Positions 1-5,780 of a stretch of DNA of 8,482 nt are shown here, piece after piece. The DNA comes from Synechococcales cyanobacterium 340R_concoct_173_sub (GTDB taxonomy: Bacteria > Cyanobacteriota > Cyanobacteriia > Leptolyngbyales > Leptolyngbyaceae). The notes beneath the pieces were generated by a model. That model saw only the letters and a program-made list of their open reading frames with translations, was not told the DNA's origin and searched no databases. The stretch lies in contig JANXNM010000216.1 of the NCBI GenBank assembly GCA_025354065.1, positions 1 to 8,482 of the forward strand. The letters run 5' to 3'. Each line of letters opens with the position of its first letter. The first letter of the stretch is position 1. Both the position numbers and the translations under genes were made by a program.

Positions 1-1
1 T

Positions 2-1144
2 GACTTTTCAGATAGCCTGGTCCGATCGCTCTCGATTCAAGTTGATGATCACCCTCTTGATATGCCAAGTCTTGATATGCCGAGTCTTGATGCGCCGAGT
101 CAGGCCCATGGCATTTTGTCGCAGCTTCAGATTTGTCGTGATTCCTTAAAGGCGCTTCAGTCTCAGTCTCAAGAACTTCATCACCGAATGACAGTTTTAA
201 CAGCGATTGCCCAGCAAATGGACGAGCTTCAGCCGTCAAGGATTGCCGAGTTTGTTAGATCTGAAATAGTTGAAAAAACAGAAGCTAAAAAACCTGCGTC
301 CCAAAATCGATCGGCTGCTGTCTTCCAAGATTCTAGAAACTATTGGGGTTCAGAATCCGCCGTAAGTGCTGCGATCGCCGCTACACCTGTTTCAATACAA
401 ACCCGTCGAAAGAGTGAACTATGCCTCCCCAATCTCAATCCCTCATCAATTGCCGAGACCTTAGAAATTCCCGTCGCATCTGTCGGACTAACCGCCGCAC
501 CGTCCGACGTTAGTTCGTCCGCTGTTCAAACGCCTGCCGTAAAACCTTCATTTCAGTCTAGTGGTCTCAATCGATCGGGTATTTCTGGTTTCCCGACTCA
601 TCGCGTTTCCCAACATCTTGAATATTATGCTGGCTCATTGGCTTCAGATCCTGATCCTAGACCGATCGCAAAACCATCCCAACTCATGAGATCTAAACCA
701 TCTCAATCAACTAGTCAAATCGTTCACAAACCTGTTTCACAATCTGTTTCTAAATATTCTTCACAATCTGTTTCTAAATCGATCACTCAACCCAGTACTA
801 AATCTATTTCTAAACCCATTAGTAATTCCATTGCAATAGCCATTACAACTCCTATTGTACCCACTGCTGGGAGTCTTATTCAGCAACTGATTCCGATTCC
901 TAAAGGAGAAGGCGCAATTATGTTGGATGCATTGTGCTGGATCTTAAGTGCGATCGGGGTCCGTATGTCCTGCCATTTTCTCACCCAACTCATTCCTTTG
1001 TTAACTCTTCCCCTAACTCTATTCATGCTTGGTCCGGCTATCATGGCCACCTACCTTGCTTTCTGCGTCCCCAAGTCTAGTTCTGCTGCTGTCTATCGCT
1101 GTCTGTTAACAACACTAGGCTTCTTCATTGGAGGGAAAATTTAG
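2..1144 (+). CDS. Ser/Pro/Gln-rich protein with hydrophobic C-terminus, 5'-truncated by window edge
   Basis: I do not recognise this family. The reading frame is open from base 2, and the first ATG (base 62) lies inside a tandem LDMPS-type repeat, so the true start is probably upstream of the window. Counting from that ATG, residues 15-60 look helical and Gln/Leu-rich (possible coiled coil). Residues 70-280 are low-complexity, rich in Ser, Pro, Gln and Lys, with SVSK/SISK repeats, and look disordered. From about residue 282 (GEGAIMLDALCW) the sequence turns strongly hydrophobic, with two or three likely membrane segments (about 286-308, 310-334 and 345-358). The architecture suggests a membrane-anchored protein with a long disordered arm. 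The next gene starts 72 bp downstream on the same strand, so they may be co-transcribed. The coding call is secure; the function is unknown. Confidence 0.75.
   Translation, partial: DFSDSLVRSLSIQVDDHPLDMPSLDMPSLDAPSQAHGILSQLQICRDSLKALQSQSQELHHRMTVLTAIAQQMDELQPSRIAEFVRSEIVEKTEAKKPASQNRSAAVFQDSRNYWGSESAVSAAIAATPVSIQTRRKSELCLPNLNPSSIAETLEIPVASVGLTAAPSDVSSSAVQTPAVKPSFQSSGLNRSGISGFPTHRVSQHLEYYAGSLASDPDPRPIAKPSQLMRSKPSQSTSQIVHKPVSQSVSKYSSQSVSKSITQPSTKSISKPISNSIAIAITTPIVPTAGSLIQQLIPIPKGEGAIMLDALCWILSAIGVRMSCHFLTQLIPLLTLPLTLFMLGPAIMATYLAFCVPKSSSAAVYRCLLTTLGFFIGGKI
56..100 (+). repeat. Three tandem 15-bp units coding LDMPS/LDMPS/LDAPS
   Basis: Units at 56-70, 71-85 and 86-100 read cttgatatgccaagt, cttgatatgccgagt and cttgatgcgccgagt. 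They are in frame with the gene at 2-1144 and code Leu-Asp-(Met/Ala)-Pro-Ser. A start codon at base 62 would fall inside the first unit, which argues that the gene begins further upstream. Confidence 0.85.
736..779 (+). repeat. Direct repeat of 20 bp, spaced 24 bp start to start
   Basis: The 20-bp word ttcacaatctgtttctaaat occurs at 736-755 and again, identical, at 760-779. The spacing is a multiple of three, so both copies code the same SQSVSK peptide in the disordered region of the first gene. This looks like slippage-driven expansion of a low-complexity arm. Confidence 0.85.
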
Positions 1145-1178
1145 AACTGTTATTGCACTTGTAGTTATTCCAGTTAGC

Positions 1179-1204
1179 TCATTTATTTACTTCATTTATT
1201 TACT
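1179..1204 (+). repeat. Perfect tandem duplication of 13 bp upstream of the 1217 gene
   Basis: The 13-bp word tcatttatttact occurs at 1179-1191 and immediately again at 1192-1204, just before the likely ribosome binding site (gagg, 1208-1211) of the next gene. It makes the 5' leader AT-rich and unstructured. Confidence 0.85.
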
Positions 1205-1216
1205 TAAGAGGTCATT

Positions 1217-1645
1217 ATGCAATCCCACTATACTTCCGAGAACTTCAGCGCTTCCATTTTTGTAAATTCTGCCTCGTCCCAACGCCTTAAAATTGTATTA
1301 TTTTGTGGAATTTTGGCGCTTGCGATCGCCCTGTATAAAGATCTTCCCGGATTGTTTCATACTGCCGCTGCTGCCCCGGATTTACCCTGCAAAGGCAATC
1401 CCCAAGCCCAAAGTCTGTCTGTGCAACAACTTAAAACCCTGGAAAAAACTACTCCTGGCACTCCCAAATCGGCATTGAAATCTGGGCTTCCTGATGCCTA
1501 TTGTCAATTGCCTAGTGTTGTTGTTCGGGCGGGTGCTATTGCATCTCGGGATGTCTTTCGGATTAATTCCAATGGTTCTACTGAATGGGGCATTGCAATG
1601 TATGAAGGCGATCGATTTGCTGGGTTTCGGGTGATGAATGACTAA
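1217..1645 (+). CDS. Small membrane-anchored or exported protein, family unknown
   Basis: This is a 142-residue protein that I do not recognise. A basic stretch (QRLK, residues 22-25) precedes a single hydrophobic segment at about 25-40, so it is either an uncleaved anchor or a signal peptide; the AAAAP at 50-54 could mark a processing or linker region. The remaining ~90 residues are polar, contain Cys58 and a second Cys near residue 93, and end in a conserved-looking STEWGIAMYEGDRFAGFRV block. The ATG is well placed: gagg lies 5 nt upstream (1208-1211). The stop overlaps the start of the next gene by 8 bp (1638-1645), a strong sign of translational coupling with the lipoprotein gene. Its role is probably at the inner membrane or periplasm together with that lipoprotein; this is inferred from context only. 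Confidence 0.72.
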   Translation: MQSHYTSENFSASIFVNSASSQRLKIVLFCGILALAIALYKDLPGLFHTAAAAPDLPCKGNPQAQSLSVQQLKTLEKTTPGTPKSALKSGLPDAYCQLPSVVVRAGAIASRDVFRINSNGSTEWGIAMYEGDRFAGFRVMND

Positions 1646-2096
1646 TTTAATTGGTTTAACTCGAATGGTGATGCCTGCTGCTATTGTTGTCTTGACATTA
1701 ACAGCTTGCCAAACTGCACCGCAAATCATTAAACCCCCTGAATTGCATCAGAAATGGGAATTGCAAGCGGGCGATCGGATTGCGGGCTATGAAGTAGTTA
1801 GTGGCCTTGGGGAACTTTCATTAGAACTCCAAGGCAAAGCGGTCTATGCGCCCGTTCGTGGCAAAACTAGTATTGATGCGCGCAATTGTGTTTACTTTGA
1901 ATCACCGGAAATTCCCAACTATCAATTTCGACTTTGTGGCCTTCATAATCCTCACATTGGACCACTGCGTCAGGGTGAAGAAATCGGCACCGTCAATCAA
2001 TTACGATTTGCGGCATTACGCCAACATCCTAGTGGCAAGTGGGCGATCGTTGAACCTTCTAAACAAATCCTTGAAAAAATCCTTAAATCCTCTTAA
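1638..2096 (+). CDS. Probable lipoprotein with a beta-rich, M23-like barrel pattern
   Basis: The N-terminus has Arg9, a hydrophobic core (residues 10-21) and a lipobox LTAC ending at Cys24, so the product should be lipidated and membrane-attached. The mature part (~128 residues) follows a pattern typical of barrel-sandwich/M23-like folds: GDRIAGYEVVSG, then VYAPVRGK, a central strand with two Cys (CVYFES, FRLCGL), then LRQGEEIG. The His/Asp metal ligands of active M23 peptidases are not evident, so if related it would be a non-catalytic version; this is inference from pattern, not a confirmed homology. The gene overlaps the previous one by 8 bp (ATGACTAA), and the next gene begins about 30 bp after it. 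An internal start at Met10 or Met12 is possible but would shorten the signal peptide. Confidence 0.72.
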   Translation: MTNLIGLTRMVMPAAIVVLTLTACQTAPQIIKPPELHQKWELQAGDRIAGYEVVSGLGELSLELQGKAVYAPVRGKTSIDARNCVYFESPEIPNYQFRLCGLHNPHIGPLRQGEEIGTVNQLRFAALRQHPSGKWAIVEPSKQILEKILKSS

Positions 2097-2120
2097 ATCA
2101 ATTGCCTCTTAAATCAATTG
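2089..2120 (+). repeat. Perfect tandem duplication of 16 bp across a gene junction
   Basis: The 16-bp word cctcttaaatcaattg is present at 2089-2104 and again at 2105-2120. The first copy contains the TAA stop of the lipoprotein gene (2094-2096); the second contains a TTG that could be read as an upstream start of the next gene. The duplication therefore sets the intergenic spacing. Confidence 0.9.
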
Positions 2121-2126
2121 TCTAAC

Positions 2127-2975
2127 ATGAACCGATTTCCAGCCTATTCTATGGCGATCGTCACTCTAACCCTAAGTATTTCCAGTGTTTTCCCATTTAA
2201 GTTCTCAATTCTCGCGTTATCAAATCAAACTTATCCTAATACCCAATCTCACGTCACCCGCGATACCCGAGGCGTTAATCTTCCTAGTGCGATCGCTTTA
2301 GAATTTGGTGTTGATGTTCCTAATTCTAAACTAAATACTAATTCAATTTCCAAACCAGATGCTGGTTCAATTGCTGACCCTGATTTAAAACCTATTCACA
2401 ATCCTAGTCTTGACTCCATCATAATACCAACCGATCCCACCATTTTCCAAGGTGGTCCCAATTCTTTAGTGGCTCGCGCTGTCGGCAGTGCTGAAGGGAC
2501 GCGTCGCCCCGATGGTAGTAAGAATCCAGCCTATTACGGCCACCGAGATCCGGGTAATGCCAAATGGAATCTGGGTAGCTTCTCCTATCAACATGCGGCC
2601 CGATCGCCCGAAGATGCGGATTCTAGGCAACTCCACCGTCTCGCCACCCAAGATAAAATGCTCCAACAGCGCGCCCAATCTCAAGGCTTAAATCTCACGC
2701 TTCAAGAACGTCTAAATGGTTTGGATCTTGCCAATCAAGCACCCCTTGCGGCCCTCGATCGTGGGGGTTATATCGATCGATTGAAGGAGTCTCGCGATCG
2801 GGGACTTCACGGTACTGCCGCAATTTTACAAGCCCGAGTCAATTCATACCGCGAGCCTGATACTAATCTTTGGGATGCGCCTGGATTGGGTAATAATGAG
2901 GCCGATATTCGTCATGATCAAGCTCGCCGAATGGATGCTGTTGAAGCCGCGATCGCCCTTGCAAAGACACCTTAA
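2127..2975 (+). CDS. Exported protein with conserved C-terminal domain, possibly lysozyme-like
   Basis: This is a 282-residue protein from the ATG at 2127. A TTG at 2118 would add three residues but lies in duplicated DNA and has no better ribosome site. A hydrophobic N-terminus (about 8-31) suggests export. Residues 32-110 are low-complexity and Ser/Asn/Pro-rich, a probable linker. The likely folded domain spans 112-280: it begins VARAVGSAEGT with Glu123, continues YYGHRDPGN and WNLGSFSYQHA, then a long helical part (ADSRQLHRLATQDKML, LNGLDLANQAPLAALD) and ends in DAPGLGNNEADIRHDQARR. The early Glu in an A-x-x-E-G-T setting followed by small/aromatic blocks resembles lysozyme-fold and transglycosylase domains; this is my inference, and the domain could be something else. 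It is the last gene of the envelope-directed group, followed by a weak terminator. Confidence 0.72.
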   Translation: MNRFPAYSMAIVTLTLSISSVFPFKFSILALSNQTYPNTQSHVTRDTRGVNLPSAIALEFGVDVPNSKLNTNSISKPDAGSIADPDLKPIHNPSLDSIIIPTDPTIFQGGPNSLVARAVGSAEGTRRPDGSKNPAYYGHRDPGNAKWNLGSFSYQHAARSPEDADSRQLHRLATQDKMLQQRAQSQGLNLTLQERLNGLDLANQAPLAALDRGGYIDRLKESRDRGLHGTAAILQARVNSYREPDTNLWDAPGLGNNEADIRHDQARRMDAVEAAIALAKTP

Positions 2976-2979
2976 TTAA

Positions 2980-3006
2980 TCTTGGTTTAACTAAGACTGA
3001 TTTTTT
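2980..3006 (+). terminator. Weak intrinsic terminator after the envelope gene group
   Basis: TCTTGG (2980-2985) pairs with CTAAGA (2991-2996) around a 5-nt loop, including one G-U pair. After a 4-nt gap comes a run of six T (3001-3006). The stem is short and AT-rich, so termination may be partial. Confidence 0.4.
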
Positions 3007-3087
3007 CATATTCATTAGGAATGGAGATGTTCCCAATTTGATCTTGCTTATGGTTAAGTGAATTAAACCTATGAGTAAACCTTTATC

Positions 3088-3471
3088 ATGGATCTCCTTA
3101 GCCAAATCCGTCAGGACTATGATCGTTTCCCCGCTGACCAAACCTATAGTCTTTATTCTAAAGATGTATTTTTCAAAGACCCAATGAACCAATTTCGGGG
3201 CGTGAAAAAGTATCAGGACATGATTGGCTTTATTTCGCGTTTTTTAAAATCTCCCCAACTCAACCTCCACGATATTCAACAGACAGGTCAACAAATCCGC
3301 ACCGACTGGACCCTCAGTTGGACCACGCCTTTACCTTGGCAACCCCGAATCTCCATCTCCGGCTGGAGCGAACTCAAGGTCGATGATGCTGGATTAATCT
3401 GTGAACATATTGACTACTGGAACTGCGATCGGTGGAACGTCATCCAACAACACTTCCCCCGCTTCTTGTAA
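3088..3471 (+). CDS. DUF2358 family protein (NTF2-like fold)
   Basis: This 127-residue protein matches the DUF2358 pattern known mainly from cyanobacteria and plastid-bearing eukaryotes. Recognisable blocks are FFKDPMNQFRGVKKYQDMI (about 28-46), the DWTLSWTTPLPWQPRISISGWSEL region in the middle, and HIDYWNCDRWNVIQQHFP at the C-terminus. The family is placed in the NTF2/SnoaL-like cone fold; no enzymatic function is established that I can name, and there is no signal peptide, so it should be cytosolic. The ATG at 3088 begins the conserved region directly; an ATG at 3071 is out of frame. It has its own 112-bp upstream gap after a probable terminator, so it likely starts a new transcript. The last 33 bp of conserved coding sequence recur just downstream. 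Confidence 0.85.
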   Translation: MDLLSQIRQDYDRFPADQTYSLYSKDVFFKDPMNQFRGVKKYQDMIGFISRFLKSPQLNLHDIQQTGQQIRTDWTLSWTTPLPWQPRISISGWSELKVDDAGLICEHIDYWNCDRWNVIQQHFPRFL

Positions 3472-3514
3472 AATTAAAGTCCGATCGTTGGAATGTCATC
3501 CAACAACACTTCCC
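3426..3514 (+). repeat. Duplicated 33-bp 3' end of the DUF2358 gene (31/33 identical)
   Basis: Bases 3426-3458 and 3482-3514 match at 31 of 33 positions. The copies differ at cgg/cgt and aac/aat, both synonymous in the gene's frame, so each codes DRWNVIQQHFP. The second copy lies beyond the stop codon, in a different frame, and runs into a TAA straight after that peptide. It resembles the tail of a second, lost copy of the gene. Confidence 0.85.
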
Positions 3515-3541
3515 TTAAAAACATCACATGAGTTCTCTTCT

Positions 3542-4318
3542 ATGGTCTTCACCGCCGCAGAATTTGCCGACATTATGCCGGACGCAACTCAAATCGAAAG
3601 CTGCGAACCTGAAATGGAATCCTCCCTCTACTACACCCAACTTATGCTCCTCGTCGCTTGCCTAGAATGGCTGTGGCGCGATCGCAATGACTTTTTCGTT
3701 GGTGCAAACCTCACTGTTTATTTCAGTCGTCAACAACTCAAAAACCGTGACTTTCGTGGACCCGACTTGTTTCTTGTGCAAGGCTGCGATCGCAACCCTC
3801 GTAAATCTTGGGTCGTCTGGGAAGAAGATGGCAAATATCCTGATCTGATCATCGAACTGCTCTCCGACTCAACCGATCGCACCGATCGCAACCTCAAAAA
3901 AACGCTTTACCAAGATCGATTCTCAACCCACGAATACTTTTACTTTTCTCCACACACCTTAGAATTCGAGGGTTTTCGGCTGATCAACAAATGTTACGAA
4001 CCGATCGCTCTCAACGATAAACAACAGCGCTGGAGTGAAGAACTCGATCTTTTTCTCGGCATTCAGGACTGTAAACTGCGCTATTTCCATCCCAACGGTG
4101 AACTTGTCCTCAGCCCCCAAGAAGATGCCAATCGTCTGGCTCGATCGCTCCAACAAACGCAACGCAACCTTGATCAAGTTCAAGAATGGTCCCAATCGCA
4201 AGTGCAGCAAGCCCAAGCCCGCGAAACCCAAGCCCAAGCTCGTGAAGCCCAAGCTCAATTACAAGCCGATCGACTCCAAGAACAACTCCAAGCCCTAGGA
4301 ATTGCCCCTGACCTCTAG
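3542..4318 (+). CDS. Uma2 family protein (PD-(D/E)XK nuclease fold) with heptad-repeat tail
   Basis: This is a Uma2/DUF820 family protein, expanded in many cyanobacteria and predicted to have a restriction-endonuclease-like fold; biological targets are not established. From the ATG at 3542 it has 258 residues. The nuclease-like core covers about 1-185: RGPDLF (Asp75), YPDLIIELLS (Asp101, Glu105), the TDRTDRNLKKTLYQ motif (Lys119/Lys120) and the HEYFYF strand, so the candidate catalytic D, E and K positions look intact. The C-terminal ~60 residues are a Gln/Ala/Arg-rich coiled coil with three 7-residue repeats (QAQARET-type), as in a common long version of this family. The frame stays open upstream to 3401, but that stretch overlaps the DUF2358 gene and the duplicated tail and shows no family similarity, so the later ATG is preferred. 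Confidence 0.85.
   Translation: MVFTAAEFADIMPDATQIESCEPEMESSLYYTQLMLLVACLEWLWRDRNDFFVGANLTVYFSRQQLKNRDFRGPDLFLVQGCDRNPRKSWVVWEEDGKYPDLIIELLSDSTDRTDRNLKKTLYQDRFSTHEYFYFSPHTLEFEGFRLINKCYEPIALNDKQQRWSEELDLFLGIQDCKLRYFHPNGELVLSPQEDANRLARSLQQTQRNLDQVQEWSQSQVQQAQARETQAQAREAQAQLQADRLQEQLQALGIAPDL
4208..4270 (+). repeat. Three 21-bp heptad-coding repeats in the Uma2 tail
   Basis: Units at 4208-4228 and 4229-4249 differ at only a few bases, and 4250-4270 is a more diverged third unit. They code QAQARET, QAQAREA and QAQLQAD, a seven-residue periodicity expected for a coiled coil. Such repeats can gain or lose units without frameshift. Confidence 0.8.
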
Positions 4319-4367
4319 AACCTCGGATAGAACCACAACGAGATATGTCACAATGAGAACAGTTACA

Positions 4368-4381
4368 AAATGTAAACATTT
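4368..4381 (+). promoter_or_regulatory. Short inverted repeat in the leader of the Get3d-type gene
   Basis: AAATGT (4368-4373) and ACATTT (4376-4381) form a perfect 6-bp inverted repeat with a 2-bp spacer, 23 bp before the ATG at 4405. It could be an operator, but it matches no regulator site that I can name with confidence, and it could be chance in AT-rich DNA. Confidence 0.25.
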
Positions 4382-4404
4382 CAAAGTCTAAAGGGTTCCG
4401 GCAC

Positions 4405-5580
4405 ATGCGTGTAATTTTGATGACAGGAAAAGGCGGCGTGGGGAAAACCTCCGTGGCTGCTGCAACGGGTCTTCGCTGTGCCGAGCTGGGCTACAAAACC
4501 CTCGTGCTAAGTACGGACCCGGCCCATTCTCTCGCCGACAGTTTTGACATCGAACTTGGTCACGAACCCAAGGAAGTCCGTCCGAATCTTTGGGGTGCAG
4601 AACTCGATGCGCTGATGGAGTTGGAAGGCAATTGGGGCGCAGTGAAACGGTACATTACTCAAGTTCTGCAAGCCCGTGGTCTCGATGGTGTACAGGCGGA
4701 AGAACTGGCGATTTTGCCGGGGATGGATGAAATTTTTGGTCTGGTGCGCATGAAGCGGCACTATGACGAAGGGATTTATGATGTATTGATTATTGACTCC
4801 GCGCCCACGGGGACCGCACTTCGGCTTTTGAGTTTGCCGGAAGTGGGTGGGTGGTATATGCGGAAGTTTTATAAGCCATTCCAGGGAATTTCCATGGCAC
4901 TGCGTCCGTTGGTGGAGCCGATTTTTAAGCCACTTGCAGGCTTCTCTCTACCCAACAAAGAAGTAATGGATGCGCCCTACGAATTCTATGAACAAATTGA
5001 AGCATTGGAAAAGGTTCTGACGGATCCGACTAAAACGTCTGTGCGTTTGGTGATGAATCCTGAAAAAATGGTTCTTAAGGAATCGTTGCGTGCCCATGCT
5101 TATCTGAGTTTGTATAATGTCGCCACTGATATGGTGGTGGCCAATCGGATTATTCCAGATAGCGTTCAGGATCCGTTCTTCCAGCGTTGGAAAGATAGTC
5201 AGCAGAAATATCGTCAAGAAATTCACGATGATTTCCATCCGTTGCCGATTAAGGAAGTGCCGTTGTATTCCGAGGAGATGTGTGGGCTTGAAGCGCTCGA
5301 TCGGTTGAAGGAAACGCTTTTTCATGGGACTGAAGACCCAACTCAGGTTTACTACAAAGAAACAACATTGCGCGTGGTGCAGCAAGATAATGGTTATAGT
5401 CTAGAACTCTATCTTCCTGGAATCGAGAAAAACCAAGTTGAATTAACCAAAACAGGCGATGAACTCAATATTCGTATTGGTAATCATCGACGAAATCTGG
5501 TCCTTCCACAGTCTCTGGCTGCCCTTCAACCGTCTGGTGCAAAGATGGAAGAGGATTATTTAAAGATTCAGTTTACTTAA
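4405..5580 (+). CDS. Get3d-type ArsA/GET3 ATPase with C-terminal alpha-crystallin-like domain
   Basis: This 391-residue P-loop ATPase of the ArsA/GET3 family has a deviant Walker A GKGGVGKT at 8-15 (signature Lys9), switch I STDPAHS with Asp38, and switch II DSAPTGT from Asp131. The middle, with [14 protein letters not shown] and long helices around 148-190, is the region that forms the client-binding surface in this family. Residues from about 320 to 391 ([18 protein letters not shown] onward) form a small beta-sandwich typical of the alpha-crystallin/HSP20 domain. This layout, without the zinc-binding CxxC of fungal Get3, fits the Get3d lineage of cyanobacteria and plastids; arsenite transport is unlikely because single-domain ArsA with this tail is not the arsenical pump type. 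It is probably a cytosolic, dimeric ATPase handling hydrophobic clients; the client is unknown. A strong palindromic terminator follows. Confidence 0.93.
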   Translation: MRVILMTGKGGVGKTSVAAATGLRCAELGYKTLVLSTDPAHSLADSFDIELGHEPKEVRPNLWGAELDALMELEGNWGAVKRYITQVLQARGLDGVQAEELAILPGMDEIFGLVRMKRHYDEGIYDVLIIDSAPTGTALRLLSLPEVGGWYMRKFYKPFQGISMALRPLVEPIFKPLAGFSLPNKEVMDAPYEFYEQIEALEKVLTDPTKTSVRLVMNPEKMVLKESLRAHAYLSLYNVATDMVVANRIIPDSVQDPFFQRWKDSQQKYRQEIHDDFHPLPIKEVPLYSEEMCGLEALDRLKETLFHGTEDPTQVYYKETTLRVVQQDNGYSLELYLPGIEKNQVELTKTGDELNIRIGNHRRNLVLPQSLAALQPSGAKMEEDYLKIQFT

Positions 5581-5608
5581 TCTGCAATCCAGTTAAAAAT
5601 CAAATAAA

Positions 5609-5632
5609 AAAGCAGGATCATGATCCTGCTTT
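5609..5632. terminator. Bidirectional intrinsic terminator, 24-bp perfect palindrome
   Basis: AAAGCAGGATCA (5609-5620) is followed directly by its exact reverse complement (5621-5632). An A-run precedes it (5606-5610) and ttctgttt follows (5631-5638), so a GC-rich hairpin with a U-rich tail forms on either strand. It lies 28 bp after the Get3d-type gene and 34 bp beyond the petG stop, so it can serve both converging genes. Confidence 0.85.
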
Positions 5633-5666
5633 CTGTTTAGAAAAATTACTAATTCAATTCGCAATC

Positions 5667-5780
5667 CTAAGCATCGAACTGATTCGATCGGCGGTACTGC
5701 ATGTAGGCTGCAAAAAACAGACCCGCTAAGGTAATGGGAATCAATCCAACAACGATACCTAACAAAATCGGTTCAACCAT
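5667..5780 (-). CDS. petG: Cytochrome b6f complex subunit 5 (PetG)
   Basis: The minus strand codes a 37-residue protein beginning [15 protein letters not shown] and ending [10 protein letters not shown]. This matches PetG closely: length of 37, the MVEP start, a single membrane helix (about 4-27, with [11 protein letters not shown]) and the YRR-x-NQF tail. PetG is a small integral subunit at the rim of the cytochrome b6f complex in the thylakoid membrane and is needed for assembly or stability of the complex that passes electrons from plastoquinol to plastocyanin or cytochrome c6. GAGGAG (bases 5794-5789 read on the minus strand) sits 8 nt before the ATG, a good ribosome binding site. The gene is divergent from cytM and converges on the Get3d-type gene. 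Confidence 0.96.
   Translation of the reverse strand: MVEPILLGIVVGLIPITLAGLFFAAYMQYRRSNQFDA

Noticed and set aside
2863..3192. 109-codon minus-strand frame across the 2975/3088 junction
   Set aside because: It overlaps the 3' end of one supported gene and the 5' end of another, has no domain and no ribosome site.
3401..3541. Upstream extension of the Uma2 reading frame
   Set aside because: It overlaps the end of the DUF2358 gene and the duplicated tail in another frame and shows no family similarity; the ATG at 3542 begins the expected VFTAAEFADIMPD start.
4110..4406. Minus-strand frame rich in Gly/Leu opposite the Uma2 tail
   Set aside because: The repetitive GLGL-type composition is the antisense reading of the CAAGCC repeats of the coiled coil.
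4948..5385. 145-codon minus-strand frame inside the Get3d-type gene
   Set aside because: It is antisense to strongly conserved coding sequence, with an implausible composition and no motif.
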